Shown: one piece after another, positions 34,095 through 47,500 of the stretch
Layout: each line of letters begins with the position of its first letter
Numbering within the stretch: the first letter of the stretch is position 1
NCBI RefSeq assembly: GCF_041296385.1
Contig: NW_027184085.1
Span: 14,007,301-14,071,300, forward strand
Direction of reading: 5' to 3'
Source of the DNA: Aphelocoma coerulescens
Lineage: Eukaryota; Chordata; Aves; Passeriformes; Corvidae
DNA: 64,000 bases
The notes under the pieces: generated by a model
What the model was told of the DNA's origin: nothing
Databases searched by the model: none
Seen by the model: only the letters and a program-made list of their open reading frames with translations
Made by a program: the position numbers and the translations under genes

Positions 34095-34720
34095 TTTCTA
34101 AAGAAGATAACAGCAAGATGAGCAGCAGACAGCTGTCAGAGGCCCAGTGCTGTTGAGTATTTTTACTGGTAACTCGGCAGAATGGAAAGCAGGTTCATTA
34201 CACAAACGGAGAGTTGTCATGTTGGAGCAGACAAGGAGAAATCAAAACACCTCAGACAAACCACAGAGCTGCAGAGTAACCTATGCAGACAAGTGTAAAC
34301 TGCATGGGAACAAGAACAACAAGCTGAAGAAAAGGATCTTAAGATCATTGCAAAGTACTGGCAGAACAAGAGTCCCGTCCCCATCATGATACTACAAAGA
34401 AAATTCAAATTTCCAGTTGGAGGACTATATCCCACCAGATGAGAAGAAAGCCTTCTGCTCTACTTAGCACTGGCAGGGCCCCAGCACCATGTCCTATTTG
34501 GGAAGCTGCAATAGCTTGGTGCAAATGAGAGGAGTGCAGAGGAGAGCAGTCAGGCACCCAGAGAACCAAAAATCATGATTTGTGGGAACACGCTAAAGGA
34601 AATTAGGTGGGTTGGGCTATTGAAGAGAAACCTGAGATCTGGCACATGCACCACTTCAGGCCAGAAAAGACTCAGAAAAGAGAGAGCTAACAGTTCTCCT
34701 TCTCTTCAGCAAATAGGATA

Positions 34721-37700
34721 AGTAGATGTGCCACTTTCACTGCCAGATAAAACAAAAAGAAACACTTCTAATCCTAAACCAGTTTAGCACTGGAATACAG
34801 AGTCTGCATGCACTGGATGATCATCACCATCACCAGCTTTTAGGAGATCAGACAAATATCTGTACCTATAGACAGAGATACAGAGGCAGATCATTAGCAT
34901 GCTGAGATTTCTTCTTTTCTTACCTTCCAGTAACAGCTATTGCCATGAGTGATCTGGTAAGTGCAAAAAAAGGGCTGTGTGATTTCAGTACCCCTCTTGC
35001 CTACCACCCTCATTCAGTCCTTTTGTCTGTTGAAAACAACTGGGTTTTGAGTGATGCCTGACGAAAAGTTTTTTTCCTAGAATATTCACTATAAAATCAA
35101 AGTTAGAAAAATTGGAGGAGTAATTCTATTCAGAAGACAAATGAATAGTTCACAGAGAAATCTGGCAGTAGAGAACATCCTGTCTCAGGGAAGAAGCCAC
35201 TTCCAGGCTTCTGACTCCAGCATGAGTCACACCTCAGCTGTGTCAGAGAGTCACTGTGGCCAGTTGTCAATGTTTTTTTCTAGGAAATCAGCTAAAAGCT
35301 ACCTGCTGACATGCACTGAATGAGAAAATGACACCCTGCAGCAGTGGTGTATCCTGTACAGGTGAAGATATGGACACAAGGATCCACGTGTAAAATCTCA
35401 GGGCCAAACTATGAAGTATAGGTTGCACATTCTGTTCCCTTGCATCATGAACCATATCAAACTGTCTTCCAGGTGCAAGTGGCCCTTCCTGGGGCCAGTC
35501 CTAGGACAGGGATTCCAAGATCTCTTCTCTAAAATGGGCTTATGAAAAAAAATTCCCTTATATCATTATGAGATTTAAATAACATTTTGTGTTTTACTAC
35601 AGTTTTACTACTGTATTACTATTACTATTTTACTACTGTTTCCTGACATGTGGGAGCTACAGCATCTCATGCCTGCTTTAAAAAACATATTTTTTTCATC
35701 ACTTATCATGCTGTCTAGCAGAACATTTCATCAATAAACTTTCTTATCCATTTATCTGTCCCCAGTGACATTTTTTTGTGAAAACTGTAGCCAACATGAC
35801 TCCACCATTTCCAAGCATAAGATAAAGAAAAAATATATTGTTTTGCTCATGTTTAAAGTATTGACAGGGATGGTTTTGATTTTTTGTTTTAGCACAGCTT
35901 TGCTTGTGTAAGATAAAAATTTTAATATAGACAGCCACTGACACTGATGGCAGCAGAAGTCAGAAGTGACTTGATTGCATTTTCCCATTGCTCCAAATTG
36001 TCTTGCATTCATAGAAGACCCTGCTGAGAAGTTTCCCTAAGTATCTCAGGGAAATAAAAATGATGATGTGGTTTTAGGCCAGACAAGAGTCCTTCCATGA
36101 TGCCACACTCTTTCAAGTGACCTTTGGGGTAAGGTGCATACACAGCTACCAATGAACATTAAGCAGATGAAATTTTGGTGGTCTTGCCCCTTGCCTAGCC
36201 CCTCTGAGAGATGGAGCTGTGTCTGAGGATACCTGAGCTTCTCACAAATCACACCATGCTTCAACATGATCAATGAAAGGGTCATTTATTGAATTTATTT
36301 CAAAATTACAGATCATAGCTCCTACCACTGGTATAGACCAGAATTAAAAGCAGTTGATGTGTTCCTTAGGGTACGTGGGGAAAATCATTTATGTTTCTTG
36401 TTGCCAACCTGGTTGCAGGTTGGTGATTTGAAGCGTGAAGAGGTGGCAACAGGAGCACAGATGGCTTTTGCCTGTACCCCAGGAGTCCTGGTCCTTGAGC
36501 TGTTACCAGCAGCCAGGATCTCGGAAGGCCTCTCCTGCCTTAAGTCATGCCCAGGGCTCATCAGCTTTTGAAGAGTTGCTCTGGAAATGCTTCTTAGAGT
36601 AGAACCCTGGCTGGCACACCCAGTCAGAATTTTGCTTTTCTGTGTCTGATAGATCATAATTAGATCACTTTCATTTCTAGAGGAGAAATAAAAATATGTC
36701 TGAATTGAATTAAAGCCTGACAATTTCCCACTTTAGAGGAATCTCTCAGTCTTACAACAACTGAAATATGGTGGAGACCATCTATTGAAAGCAGCAATTC
36801 AATTGCAACGATCATATTTTTCCTGAGAAAGCATATTCTAAAGAAAAAAAAAAATTAAGTACATAGTACCCACTGGTGTTCTGCTAAACAATCTCACTTT
36901 GTCTTGAGATTTCCTGGGCTGGATGTCATATCAGGATGCCATTATACAGTATTCCATTTACAAAAGTATCTTGGGTTATAAGATGTACCCAGATGTTTTG
37001 TGACTCACTGTCACACTGTCCCAAAAAAGGAAAATAGAAAAAGTTGACTTTTCTGAAGAAGATAACTGAAAGTAGCTGTTTCCCACAAAAACTTCATTTA
37101 ATCAACTGTACCTTTAAGAAGAAAATGGAGAAATTTTTGGTAGACAGTATTTTATTCTTATTTCAGGCAATAGGTATAACCAAGACAATGACCTGGAGCC
37201 ACCATGCATCTTTTTTTTCCCCCTCTTCATACTGACTACATCCCATCTTTATGTTTGGCCATTTGGAAAATACAATGCAGGTCATGTAGCTACAACTCCA
37301 TTCTTCCACAAGGGATGACCGGGAAAACTTCTCTCAGCATTTCCACTTCACTGTGGAGCCCAGGGCATGATGCACATGTTCTTTCTCATTAACCCATGGG
37401 GTTTATTTCCACAGCACACTGTCTTTAAATGATACAAGTACATCAGATTTTTTTTTTTAATGGCAGATAGCTTAAGATTTTATCTTTTCTCAAGATAAAG
37501 ATAATAAAAAATTTCAGCTACATTTTCTTTGATGCCTGCAAGTGCACTCTTCTTTGTGTTGTTGCATTCTGAAACATGGTAAAGCAATAATAGAGAATTT
37601 GTATTGATGAACCTGTCCAGATGAAACAAAAACCAGCCAGAAATCCATTACTTATCATCCAGAACACAAAAGCAGGAACAAACTCTTGTCTGATCACAAA

Positions 37701-40427
37701 GTATTCTCTGGCTTATCAAAATTTTATTCTGCTACTGAAGTCATCCTCCCATATCTAGATTAGCTGCATTCCCTGATAAAAGCAGTGCAGCACACTTACC
37801 ACCCCAGAAAAACAATCCTTAACTATAATACTAGAAATAAAATATGGGACTGAAGGTTGCAGAAGACACCTCACTGTTATCTGGTACAATGCAAAGTAAG
37901 TTCCTGATTCTCATTAATTTCTCCTGATATTTCCAGACATTTTCTATGCTGGTTTATTTACTTTATCACAATGTTTTTCAAAGTGACAATTAGGTGAACA
38001 TTTTACAATGTATGACTAAATTTTAGCAGCTAATATGTGAGTTGGCTGCATCAGCTTTTCTTTCTTCCCCCAATGAGAGTCCGTTTTGCAAAAGTCTTGA
38101 AATCTAGACACAAACTGAGCAAAAAAATATGCCTCTTTCTGAGTCTGTGTTGTGGACTATTCTCTTACAGTTTGTACAAGTGTATTGACTTGTATACTGC
38201 AAGTAATAATGAAAATGAAAATTTTAATGATTAGGATGGAAAGAAACTGAGTATGTCTTCTGAAAAAGGCATTATTTATTTGGGATTTTTGAACCCCTGT
38301 GTTATTACCACGATTTCCCTCTAAGCAGAGCAATGGTTTCAATTCTTACTTTAACTGATATTTGTAAGCCACTCTACTGCACTCTTTCCCTTTGCCCTCA
38401 GTAAATTGTGATCTAAACCGTTCATGAATTAAATTCCTGTTCATTGCATCTCACTCTTCCCAGGGTTCCCCTACACTTCTGGAGAATTTTACTAGACTCA
38501 TTGAAATTTATTGTGTAAATCAGATGGGTTTTGCTCAGCAGCCTCAATCAACTTTCTTGATTAATCACTTCATATATTAAAAATGCAACTGTTAAATAAG
38601 AGGCCAGAGTTTTTATCTGACCAAAATTCAGTCTCTCAAGCCCGTATTTCTGGGGTGGATAAATAGTGAGGCTGCTGCTGCAAAAAGAACCAGTCTCCTC
38701 TCCTCGCCCCGCCCTGCCCCGCCCCACCCCACCCCTCTCTTTCTATGCATGAATCACATCGTGCACTGTTCCAAGAGTAGCATACCATCAAGGTAAACAT
38801 CATTTACAATTATTATGTATTACCGAGGGATTCCAGAATCACTGAGGCAAGCTGGATTTGAATAATATGTCCTCCTTCTCACACAAATTAGCAAAGTGTG
38901 GGTTCAATCTGATTGGAAATAGGACTTAAGGAGAGTTATTTTTAAGCTAAAGCTTGTAACTTTACTTTTCAAAACTCTAGACAGGGTATCAAAAACACTT
39001 TCTTCAAGTAGCTCTCAGTTTGTTTAGTTTAATTTTCAGTAACCAGTGTAGCTGCAGCTGCTAGTAAGTGGTACAAATTCTGTCACAGGAACTGCTGTGT
39101 CAAAACACATATGTCTTTAATGGGCCTTTTGGCAAGCACGGCACAGATGTTATTATTCAGGTTGATACAAATAAAACTAATAGTTTATTTCATGCTTACA
39201 AATAGAAATCAAGGATTAAAAAAATGCAGTTTACACATAGTAAAAATATTTATAGAGATAAATCAGATAATAGGTGCGAAATATTCATTATATCTTTGTG
39301 GCTAAAGCATGAACTAAAAGGACAGTGGCTGACAGCAACACATAGCTCTAAGAAAGGATACCTTTCAAAAAGGTAAATTAAATAAATGTGAAGTTGTCAG
39401 TGTTGCTGTCTGAAGTTCCTTATTTCAAGACGTGGGATCTCTAAGTCTTGTGACATTACAGCTTTAGAATAAAACTGCAGACTAGCTACATCTTTCAAAT
39501 TAAATATACTTGGCTTAATTCTGGCAGCTGTTTGGCTTCTAGTACAAGTTTTTCTTCTTTCAACTGCAGCTCAGAAGACACATCATAAAAGAACTTTTAA
39601 ATATTATAAATTCCTGATTTAAGGGACTATTTGTAATGTCTTTTCTGCAGAAGAAGATGAAATATTTTGTTAGATAAAGACATGCCTGGAGATGAGCAAA
39701 CTGGACAGTACACAGCCAAACTCCTATGGATGCAAACCATTTCAGCTGTGGGGACTGTGCTGACCCAAATCCAATGTTCATAATACTAGGTTATGAATGT
39801 CCTCAAGTGAATAATTTTAATACAGCCCTTTTACTCTTTTACTATTCAGATATTGTCTATTTTCTCAGATTTCTATGAACTTCAGAGGGACTGACTACGT
39901 GCTACGTTCTTGGAGAGAATTAAAGAACATGGCAAAAGGATATGACACTAATGCATTTAAGGTGTCTCATTATTGTCTTATGCTCTTGCCTTCCCCCTGC
40001 TTTCAGACTGAGGTGAGACTGCAGCAGGGTAAGGATTGGAGGAGCCATGGGGCTCTCTCCACACCCGGTTACTCCGTGGTGTCCCTGCAGCCTCTGATCT
40101 CCAGCAAAGGGGACCAGACACCCATTGTCCTGCATGAAGACATGGTTCTGGTTGCACAAACTACATGGAGCAGTAGGAAAAGCCTGGGAGTTCAAATACA
40201 GTGGTGAGTATGTTTCTAGAGGGAACACTGACTTCATGTGATTGTAGTTTATGAGGTTAACTCATACACTGGCTAAAGCCCTAAATCAATTCTACAGAAG
40301 TTGACAGGAGTTTTTCCTCCACACCAGCTGAAGTAAAATAGAGCCTTACCTTATTTTTAAGGTGGCACATCTCTATTTGCCACTGCCTGTTTCAGGCTGA
40401 ACTTTTATTCCTCTGTGTAGTTTTAGC
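34721..40427. other. AT-rich non-coding DNA, no gene recognised
   Basis: About 5.7 kb without a recognised gene or interspersed repeat. It holds a TAC-rich patch near 35594-35640, an A run near 36841 and the C-rich tract at 38706-38735. Frames of up to 112 codons have no domain signature. Confidence 0.65.
38706..38735 (-). repeat. C-rich tract, G-quadruplex motif on minus strand
   Basis: On the + strand, runs of three or four C are separated by G, TG or A. On the minus strand this gives six runs of three to five G with spacers of one or two bases, a textbook G-quadruplex motif. It is isolated in AT-rich DNA, with no other promoter sign nearby. Confidence 0.85.
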
Positions 40428-41592
40428 TGTCCATGATATGTGAAAAATCATGGCAGTCAGGTGAAGTCTCAGGTGACTGGAAAAAGGAAAACATAGCACA
40501 CAGCTTTAAAAAGAGTAGAAGGCAGCACCCTGGGCACTACCAACCTGTCAGCCTCACCTCTGTGACTGGGAAGATCACAGAACAGATCCTCCAAGAAGCT
40601 GTGCTAAGGCACATGGAGGACAGGGAGGTGACTCAGGACAGCCAGCAAGACTACATCAAGTCCTGCCTGACCAACCTAGTGACTTTCTGTGATGGAGTGA
40701 CCACATCAGTGAACAAGGGAAGGGCTACAGATGCTGAGCAAGGGAAGGGCTACAGATGCCATTTTTCTGAACCTCTGTAAAGCCTTTTACATGGTCATCC
40801 TTCTCTCTAAATTGAAGAGACATAAGTTTGATGAGTAGACTGTTAGATGGATAGGAAAGCAGTTGGACAGTTGCATCCAGAAGAGAGTGGTGCATGGCTC
40901 AGAGTCCTGATGGACATCAGTGACAAGTGGTGTCCCTCACGGGTCTGTATTGGGACCAGTGTTATTAACTAACTTCATTAATGTTGTAGATGAAGGGATC
41001 GAGTGCACCCTCAGCAAATTAGCAGATGACACCAAGCTGAGTGGTGCTGATGGTACATCTGAAGGATGGGATGCCATCCAGAGGGACCTGGACAAACTCA
41101 AGAAGTTGCCCGTGGGGATCTGATGAGGTTTAACAAGACCGAGTGCTGATGCTGCACCTGGGGAGGGACAGCTCCCAGTATCAGCACAGGCTGGGCATGA
41201 ACAGACCCAGAGCAGCCCTGCCCAGCAGGACCTGGGGGTGCTGTGGGTGAGAGGCTGGACATGCCCCAGCCATGGCACTCACAGCCCAGAGAGCCAAACG
41301 TGTCCTGGGCTGCATCCAGAGCCCCGTGGGCAGCAGGGGAGGGAGGGGATTCTGCCCCTCTGCTCCGCTCTGCTGAGACCCACCTGGAGCACGGCATCCA
41401 GCTCTGGGGTCCCTGCACAGGAAGGACAGGGACCTGCTGGCGCAAGTCCAAAGAACGTCACCAAATTGTTTAGAGGTTGGATGGAGCTCTGAGCAATCTT
41501 GTCTAGTGCAAGTTGTCCCTGTCCACAGCAGAGGCTGGAACCAGGTAATCTTTAAGATCCATTCCAACCCAAACCATTCTATGATTCCATGA
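40428..41592 (+). mobile_element. CR1 LINE with broken reverse transcriptase
   Basis: A 5'-truncated CR1 copy that starts inside ORF2. The frame at 40433-40780 shows the conserved stretch before and into the reverse-transcriptase domain (WKK..., P..Y.PVSLTS..GK, SCLTNL). The frame at 40920-41123 shows the block around [13 protein letters not shown] and the active-site motif LADDTKL. ORF2 encodes the endonuclease and reverse transcriptase that CR1 uses to copy itself. This copy is dead: a 25-bp tandem duplication (40711-40759) shifts the frame, RT motif A has lost its aspartates, and about 300 bp before the 3' end are missing. The last part, ending 'caacccaaaccattctatgattcc', is the normal CR1 3' end. 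Confidence 0.95.
40711..40759 (+). repeat. 25-bp tandem duplication inside the CR1 RT
   Basis: Two near-identical copies of about 24 bases, offset by 25 and differing at one base, both ending GGGCTACAGATGC. Because 25 is not a multiple of three, the frame changes; the downstream frame resumes as ATDAIFLNLCKAF. Confidence 0.93.
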
Positions 41593-44500
41593 CCCTGATA
41601 CTACTGAGACTCTGAGATACCTGAAGAGTTCCATTTTGTTTGTTACATTCACTTTTGGGACAGATGAAATTCACTCGTGATCGTCTTGGTTTAGTTTCGG
41701 TAAAGTGGAAAGAAACAGGATATAAGTAGTCCGTTTTTGAAGGCCCCAAAGTTCATTGTGATGAATTAGGCAGATGGGGATACTCACATACTGTGAAAAT
41801 ACGTGTGTGTTTTACGTCAATGTGTGATGAACCTAGTTCTGCAAGATTCTCCCGCAAATCAGTTGTTGCTCTTTTAATTTCTTTGTGTTGTAAAAACAGC
41901 TCCAGTCTTAACACCCACCATGCCAGCAACTGCACAATGGCTGAGAAAGGAAATCTGGTTTACTTTCCAAGGACTTTCCTCAGGGTAAGATGAGTAGCTT
42001 GTAACAGTTGGACTGCTTGGGTTAGGAAAGCAAAAAGAAGAAATCTGTTCAATTGTCCTTCATGCCCATTGGGGGTAGGAAAAAGGTTCAGTTTAATTTT
42101 TCTGTAAAAATATGCTTATTTCAAGAACATTTATTACAACAATAAAGACAGTCTACCACTTGGGAAGAAAGCTAGGTATGGTTGTAAGAGAAAGTCCTTC
42201 ACTGGAGGATTTTAATACAGATATTTTTATAGTTGGTTCCAATATAGCCAATCCTCTTCCAAGCAAGACAATTTCTGCAGTGGATCTCTTAAGATCTCTC
42301 CCAGTTATGCATATCCAAGACACTTGGCAAACAATGTGTAGATAAATTGGGCAGCTTCAGAGAGAGGATGTATGTCGAAAGCATTTGTGCAGTAACTCAC
42401 CGTTGCACAAGGTAAGCATTTGAATGGCTATTTACTTTTGTTGTATTTGTCCTTCAGATTATTTTGTTACTGTAGAGCTGGTACAAACTCACAGGTTTCA
42501 GCTGCCTCACATTTTCTATTGGACAAGATTTTTTTTGTTGTCTTTGAAAAGCAATTTAATTATTTGCAAAATAATTTCATAATCTGCAGGTACAAGTCCA
42601 TAAACTAAAGAAATCTCTTTTTTCCCCATGAAGGTTTGTTCAGAGTACACCAGGTGATATGCTGCAAGAAGTGGGTTGTACATCATGAAGAAATTATATC
42701 GACTCACATAAATATCTTTTCCAAGAAGTAGTAATAACATAAAATACACTCAAGAGTTAGGTCCACACTACACTGTGAGAAAACAGAGTTGCCAGTACAG
42801 ATGCTGCTGGAAAGAAGAAAATCAGTGTTGTTAAATCTACTTGCTTCTGTGTTTGAGTGTGTAGAACAGAGAATTCCCACATGTCTATACTAGGTTTGCA
42901 GGTGAATTTACATTGCCAGTTAAATTGAAGCTATATTTCCTTCTGTTTCACACCCACAAAACATTATTTTTTTCAAGGGGTGTCTGGTTTATTTAACTGA
43001 GCAACAAAAAACTAGCAGATTTTGGCAAGAAAATTCAGTAGTGTTCCAGTAAACATATATATCAGGTTAAAATTTATATTCTTCAAATAGTCTTACCAAG
43101 TAAAAAAAATCAGAGATCATAGAAAATTAACATTACTGGCTTACAAAATTGTATGACACCATATCATGAACACAGATTATCTTCTCACAGCATTTTTGTC
43201 TAACTCTCTCCTTCATTCTAGCAGTATTCTTTCTCCTCTGTTTTTTGCTATATGGTGCAACATGATTCCTGATCTGGAATGGAGTTGCTACCACCTTTAT
43301 TTCTTTTGTCAGTGTTGTTATATAAGCCCCCTTTATGTTCACCTCTTTGCAACAGCAAAATCTAGAAGTGGAGAATCTCTTAAATGAATTCAGCACCAGA
43401 ACTGTGAAACAGTTAAGAATTTATTCAGCAAACATGACATCTTGTGCTATCTTTTCCACTGTGTTTGATTTAACACTATTTATAAGGCTTTTGAAGATTA
43501 TATGTCTATAAACTATTGGTATACATATGTATACAGTCATTAAGGGTAAAATTGGGACAACACCTTAATGAGAAGTCCGGCCACAGAATTTTGCAAGCTT
43601 AATTCTCAAATAATGGTATAAATCTTATCAGTGACAGCGACAGAGGGTAGCAGTGACAGCTGTACCATGAGAAGCAGTAATATGAAATGATCATATTTGC
43701 TCCCACTGAAGACTGGTATTTTAAACCTAATTGAATACTCAACATGCTGCAGCTTAAGGTAACTTTCTGTGCCTGAAGTATATGATTGAGGGAGAAGGTG
43801 TTCTCCAAGTTCACCTGCAATAATATCAAATCACCTAAAGTAAAAGTAGGATTATGGACCTAATCCTACACTACCATAAAGCTGATGTAAAGTCTTTTGA
43901 AGTCTTTTATATTAAACAGAGTGAATTTGGGCTAGATAGAAGAAGTTGAGTTGAGTTTTGTTCTGATAGCAGTCCCACTGGATATGATTTACAGCTTTGG
44001 TTCCTTATGACCTGGTTTTGAATAATCAGAGCAGGGGATCAATTTCCTTTAAAAAAACCCTACATTTTTTGGGGAAAAAAAAATCAAGCTTAGCTCACTG
44101 CCATGTTTCAAAGGAAGCTAAATAGCTATAGCTGAGAGGAAGGGTCCCTGTGCATGCCTTGAAAATATAGACAGTGAAACTAGAAAAGAAAAAGCAGTTC
44201 AGAGACCATTTATTCAAAAAAGAACCAAAACAGGAGGGAAAAAAAACCACTATAAATGTTCTAAGCATTGTTCCAGTTGCAACATCAGTTGAGGGGGCGG
44301 TGGAATAGTCCCTGCAGGATGCAAATCATTCACAGAAAAATGTGATATTTGGTCAGAGCAAATTAAAACCAGATCAACTGATTATAAGAGGACAACATTC
44401 AGACTTCTACTCTGCTGAAAAGAATGCAATAGCTTGCTCTGTTTCTCACAGTATGTACAATAGGATTCAAATCAGGGCCCAAGCGTGAGCTCAGTGAGAG

Positions 44501-47500
44501 GCTCAGATCACTCCAGCTTCTAATAAAGCAGATAGAAATTAAATGGAGATGTGTTTCTGCATGTTTCATTCATCTAGAAACATTCATCCTCATCACATGC
44601 TGTCTTATTTCCTAACAGATATATAGGGAAGGTAGGGTAGGGACATGTCATTGTCCCAGCTGCTCAGTCAGAAACACTGAAACAGGGGCTGATGACACCC
44701 AGATAGAGTCTCTGTTATCTTAGTCAGTTGTTTGCATTTCCACATCACGACCACAAGATCAGAGGATTACAGGGGGCTGTGAGCAGCACAGCTTCTCTGC
44801 TCCCCTCAGCCTTCTCGCCATGATGGGCACATTTACACCTCAGCAATTAACCCTAAAGAAATCAGTCCTTTTCTAAACATCCCCAGAGATCCCTCTGACA
44901 TTCAAATAGGTGAAGAATAATGAGTTGGAGAGTTTATAGATATGTGGGGAGCAGACAAGCTGAGGAGCACCAGAGAGCACAGCTCTGATGCCACACAGTC
45001 TTTCTACTATTTTTCCCAAACAAAAGGAGAATAAAGGCAGCAAGGGCAGTGAGAACCACAGGAACACACTGCGTAGACAAGGACTCTCTGTGACCCAGGT
45101 GAAGCTGACACTCTCTCCTGCAGGAGCCCTCTGGCACTAAGCTCAGCAATCCAGCCTTGGCCAAGATGGGAAGGAGAATTAGTCCCATTTGTTTGACTCT
45201 AGACTATGTTATAATAAATAGCTGCTCAGCTTCAGAGCTGAAGTGCAGATGTGCATCATCCAGTTTGTTACACAAATCTGTTTTCTCTTTTCTCATTTTG
45301 AATACAAACCAAAACCTCCAGAAAGGAAAGATAAAGATTACCCTAAAAATAAAAAGAAAAAGCTATCTGTGACTTTCATGGCATATGGATTGGTCTCTGA
45401 AAAACAAACAGCTCTATGAGCAACAACAGCAGAGATGAAACTTGATTCCCTACAGTTTTGTGTCCCAGCGTTGCTTGGTAATGCCCTGACTCCTGTTCTC
45501 CACAGCCTTTATTTATATTTATTGTGCTTCCTGGTGCAAGATGCAGGCTGTAACATGGTGAGGCTGGAGCCAAGCAGGACACGTAGTCTGCACAGCCAGG
45601 ACAGCTCTGTGGGCTGCACAAGGCTGATTATCAGGGCTTTTAAATCCCAGTGGCCAAATAGTCCATGAAAGTGGAAACAGCAGCAGCCCCAACACAAATG
45701 AACTGAATTCCCCTAGAAAATGGAATAGACTCTCATGAGCTGCTGCTTCCTCTGAAGCGCATGTCCCTGTTATGCTAACAGTGAGCAACAGTGTTTTAAC
45801 TGCCCCAAAGGATTTTACCACAGGAGCTTCATTAATTCCACAGCTGTGTCACAAACTTTTGCATGGCAGAGTTTTCTTTTGGGAAACACACTTGCCTTTA
45901 TGATACATGGATACAGAAGACTTACATTTTCTGCTCATCATCATTTAAATAATTATTTTATACACAACTGTTCACAATGCATAATACTGCAGGTAGCTCC
46001 ACATTGCTTCATTCATGAAGAATAATCTAATACACCAATTAGACTTGAATGCAGTAATTAAATAATTCAGAGAACGTTAAGATGATTATGAGAACAAGAT
46101 AAATTTTCACTCTAAAATCCCTGGTTTAAATTTGGCTCAGTGCTTGTTTATGCTGAGCCATGACTGCTCAGTCATTGAAGTGACACAGTATTTCTGGGCC
46201 TGTTGAGGAAGAAAACTAAGGTATAAAATCTGTTGTTTTCCTTTTAAAATCTGTAACTATGAGCTTGGTAGTTTCACACTGTCTGCTGCAGTTGACATAC
46301 TGTAGGTGTCAGGAGCAATGTCAAAGGTTAAATGCATATGAATGTAATACCTCATTCTTAAAACAGAAAAATGTATTCTGCTGCTTTTCTATGTCCATTC
46401 TGTGAAGTGTTTCCTAATATAGCTGCTAAATAACAGCCTCTGTGGTTGCACACCACAGACATTGTATTCTTCAGAGGCAAATGTGTGCTAGAAGGGTCAG
46501 TAAGGAGGGAAGTCAGACAGCCACTGAGGATGCTCTTACAATGTCACAGTTAAATATCCCATAATCAGATACTGACAGAAATACAGACATGGAAAAGATC
46601 TGTGCCATGGGAAGAGGGAGAAAACTTGTTGCTCAACTTCCACATTTTTTTCTATGTGGTCCTATTCTAGCACCTAAATCAAGCCAGAGTACTAGTTCCA
46701 AAATATTTGTTGAACAAGGGAACTACATAAAGCATGATTACTCAGTTCACAATCTGCCAATTTTTTTCTAAACCAATATAGAGATATATGTTCTTACAAT
46801 TTGGCATTTGCTGCTTGGCTGAGTGAAAAATCACTATCTCCAGGTACTGTAAAACAGAAATATGTAGCAGACTTTTTAGGAAACACGTCAGTAGGTCTTG
46901 TAGTAGACCGGACGACAGAGACACCTGATTTCTTCCACTGGCTGATTTCAAATGACTCACATAAATCTATTTTAGAAGCATCCAGATTGGAAGAAATTTA
47001 ATATTGGGTATCTATCATGCAGCTACTCTGAGAACAATTTTAAAGGTACTGAACTGTTCTGAAAATAGAGAGTCATTGTGGATGTCTAGTTGGTTTGAAA
47101 GTTAGAAATGTTGTTAACTGAACTTAGAGACTCAAATACTCCATAGAGTAAGTTGCTTCACATTTTTGTATGAAAGAAACTTACTGCAAATCACAAGAGT
47201 AGCTAAATGTTTGTACTTTGAAAATGCTGGCCTTAACTTCTCTGATATTTCTCATCCTTAAAATGAAAACTATGGACAAGTTCTAATAATATCACCAACT
47301 ACTCCCACAGTTAACAAATGTGACTGTATAAAGATATGTAAGGTCAAAGTGGGAGTTTGTTCTTCAAATAATTTCATTTGCAAGCGTAGGTAGAAGTTGT
47401 AAAAAAACCCAAGGAAACTGGAGAGACATTTTTTCTGGAAAATGTGATTAATAATTTGTATATAGGATCCTACTGCTGTTTCATAGAACCTGCATGACTC

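Larger units (their letters stand above)
33280..34720 (+). mobile_element. Old, decayed CR1/L3-like LINE fragment
   Basis: Short blocks keep the order of a CR1-type ORF2. The block 'gatggagaaagccaaagcc ... ttcactaagaa' near 33619-33675 resembles the usual segment before the RT domain. The block 34445-34650 (e.g. 'gagtgcagaggagagcag', 'aaggaaattaggtgggttg') resembles the segment near the ORF2 end. The copy is too degraded for frames to survive and is split by A-rich and TA-rich simple repeats. It is much older than the other CR1 copies here. Both edges are approximate. Confidence 0.45.

Noticed and set aside
41098..41567. Several frames of 110-130 codons on both strands around 41.1-41.6 kb
   Set aside because: All lie within the CR1 3' region and are chance frames in its GC-rich end.
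44934..45188. Minus-strand frame with a possible membrane segment
   Set aside because: One hydrophobic stretch is expected by chance in AT-rich DNA; no homologue recognised.
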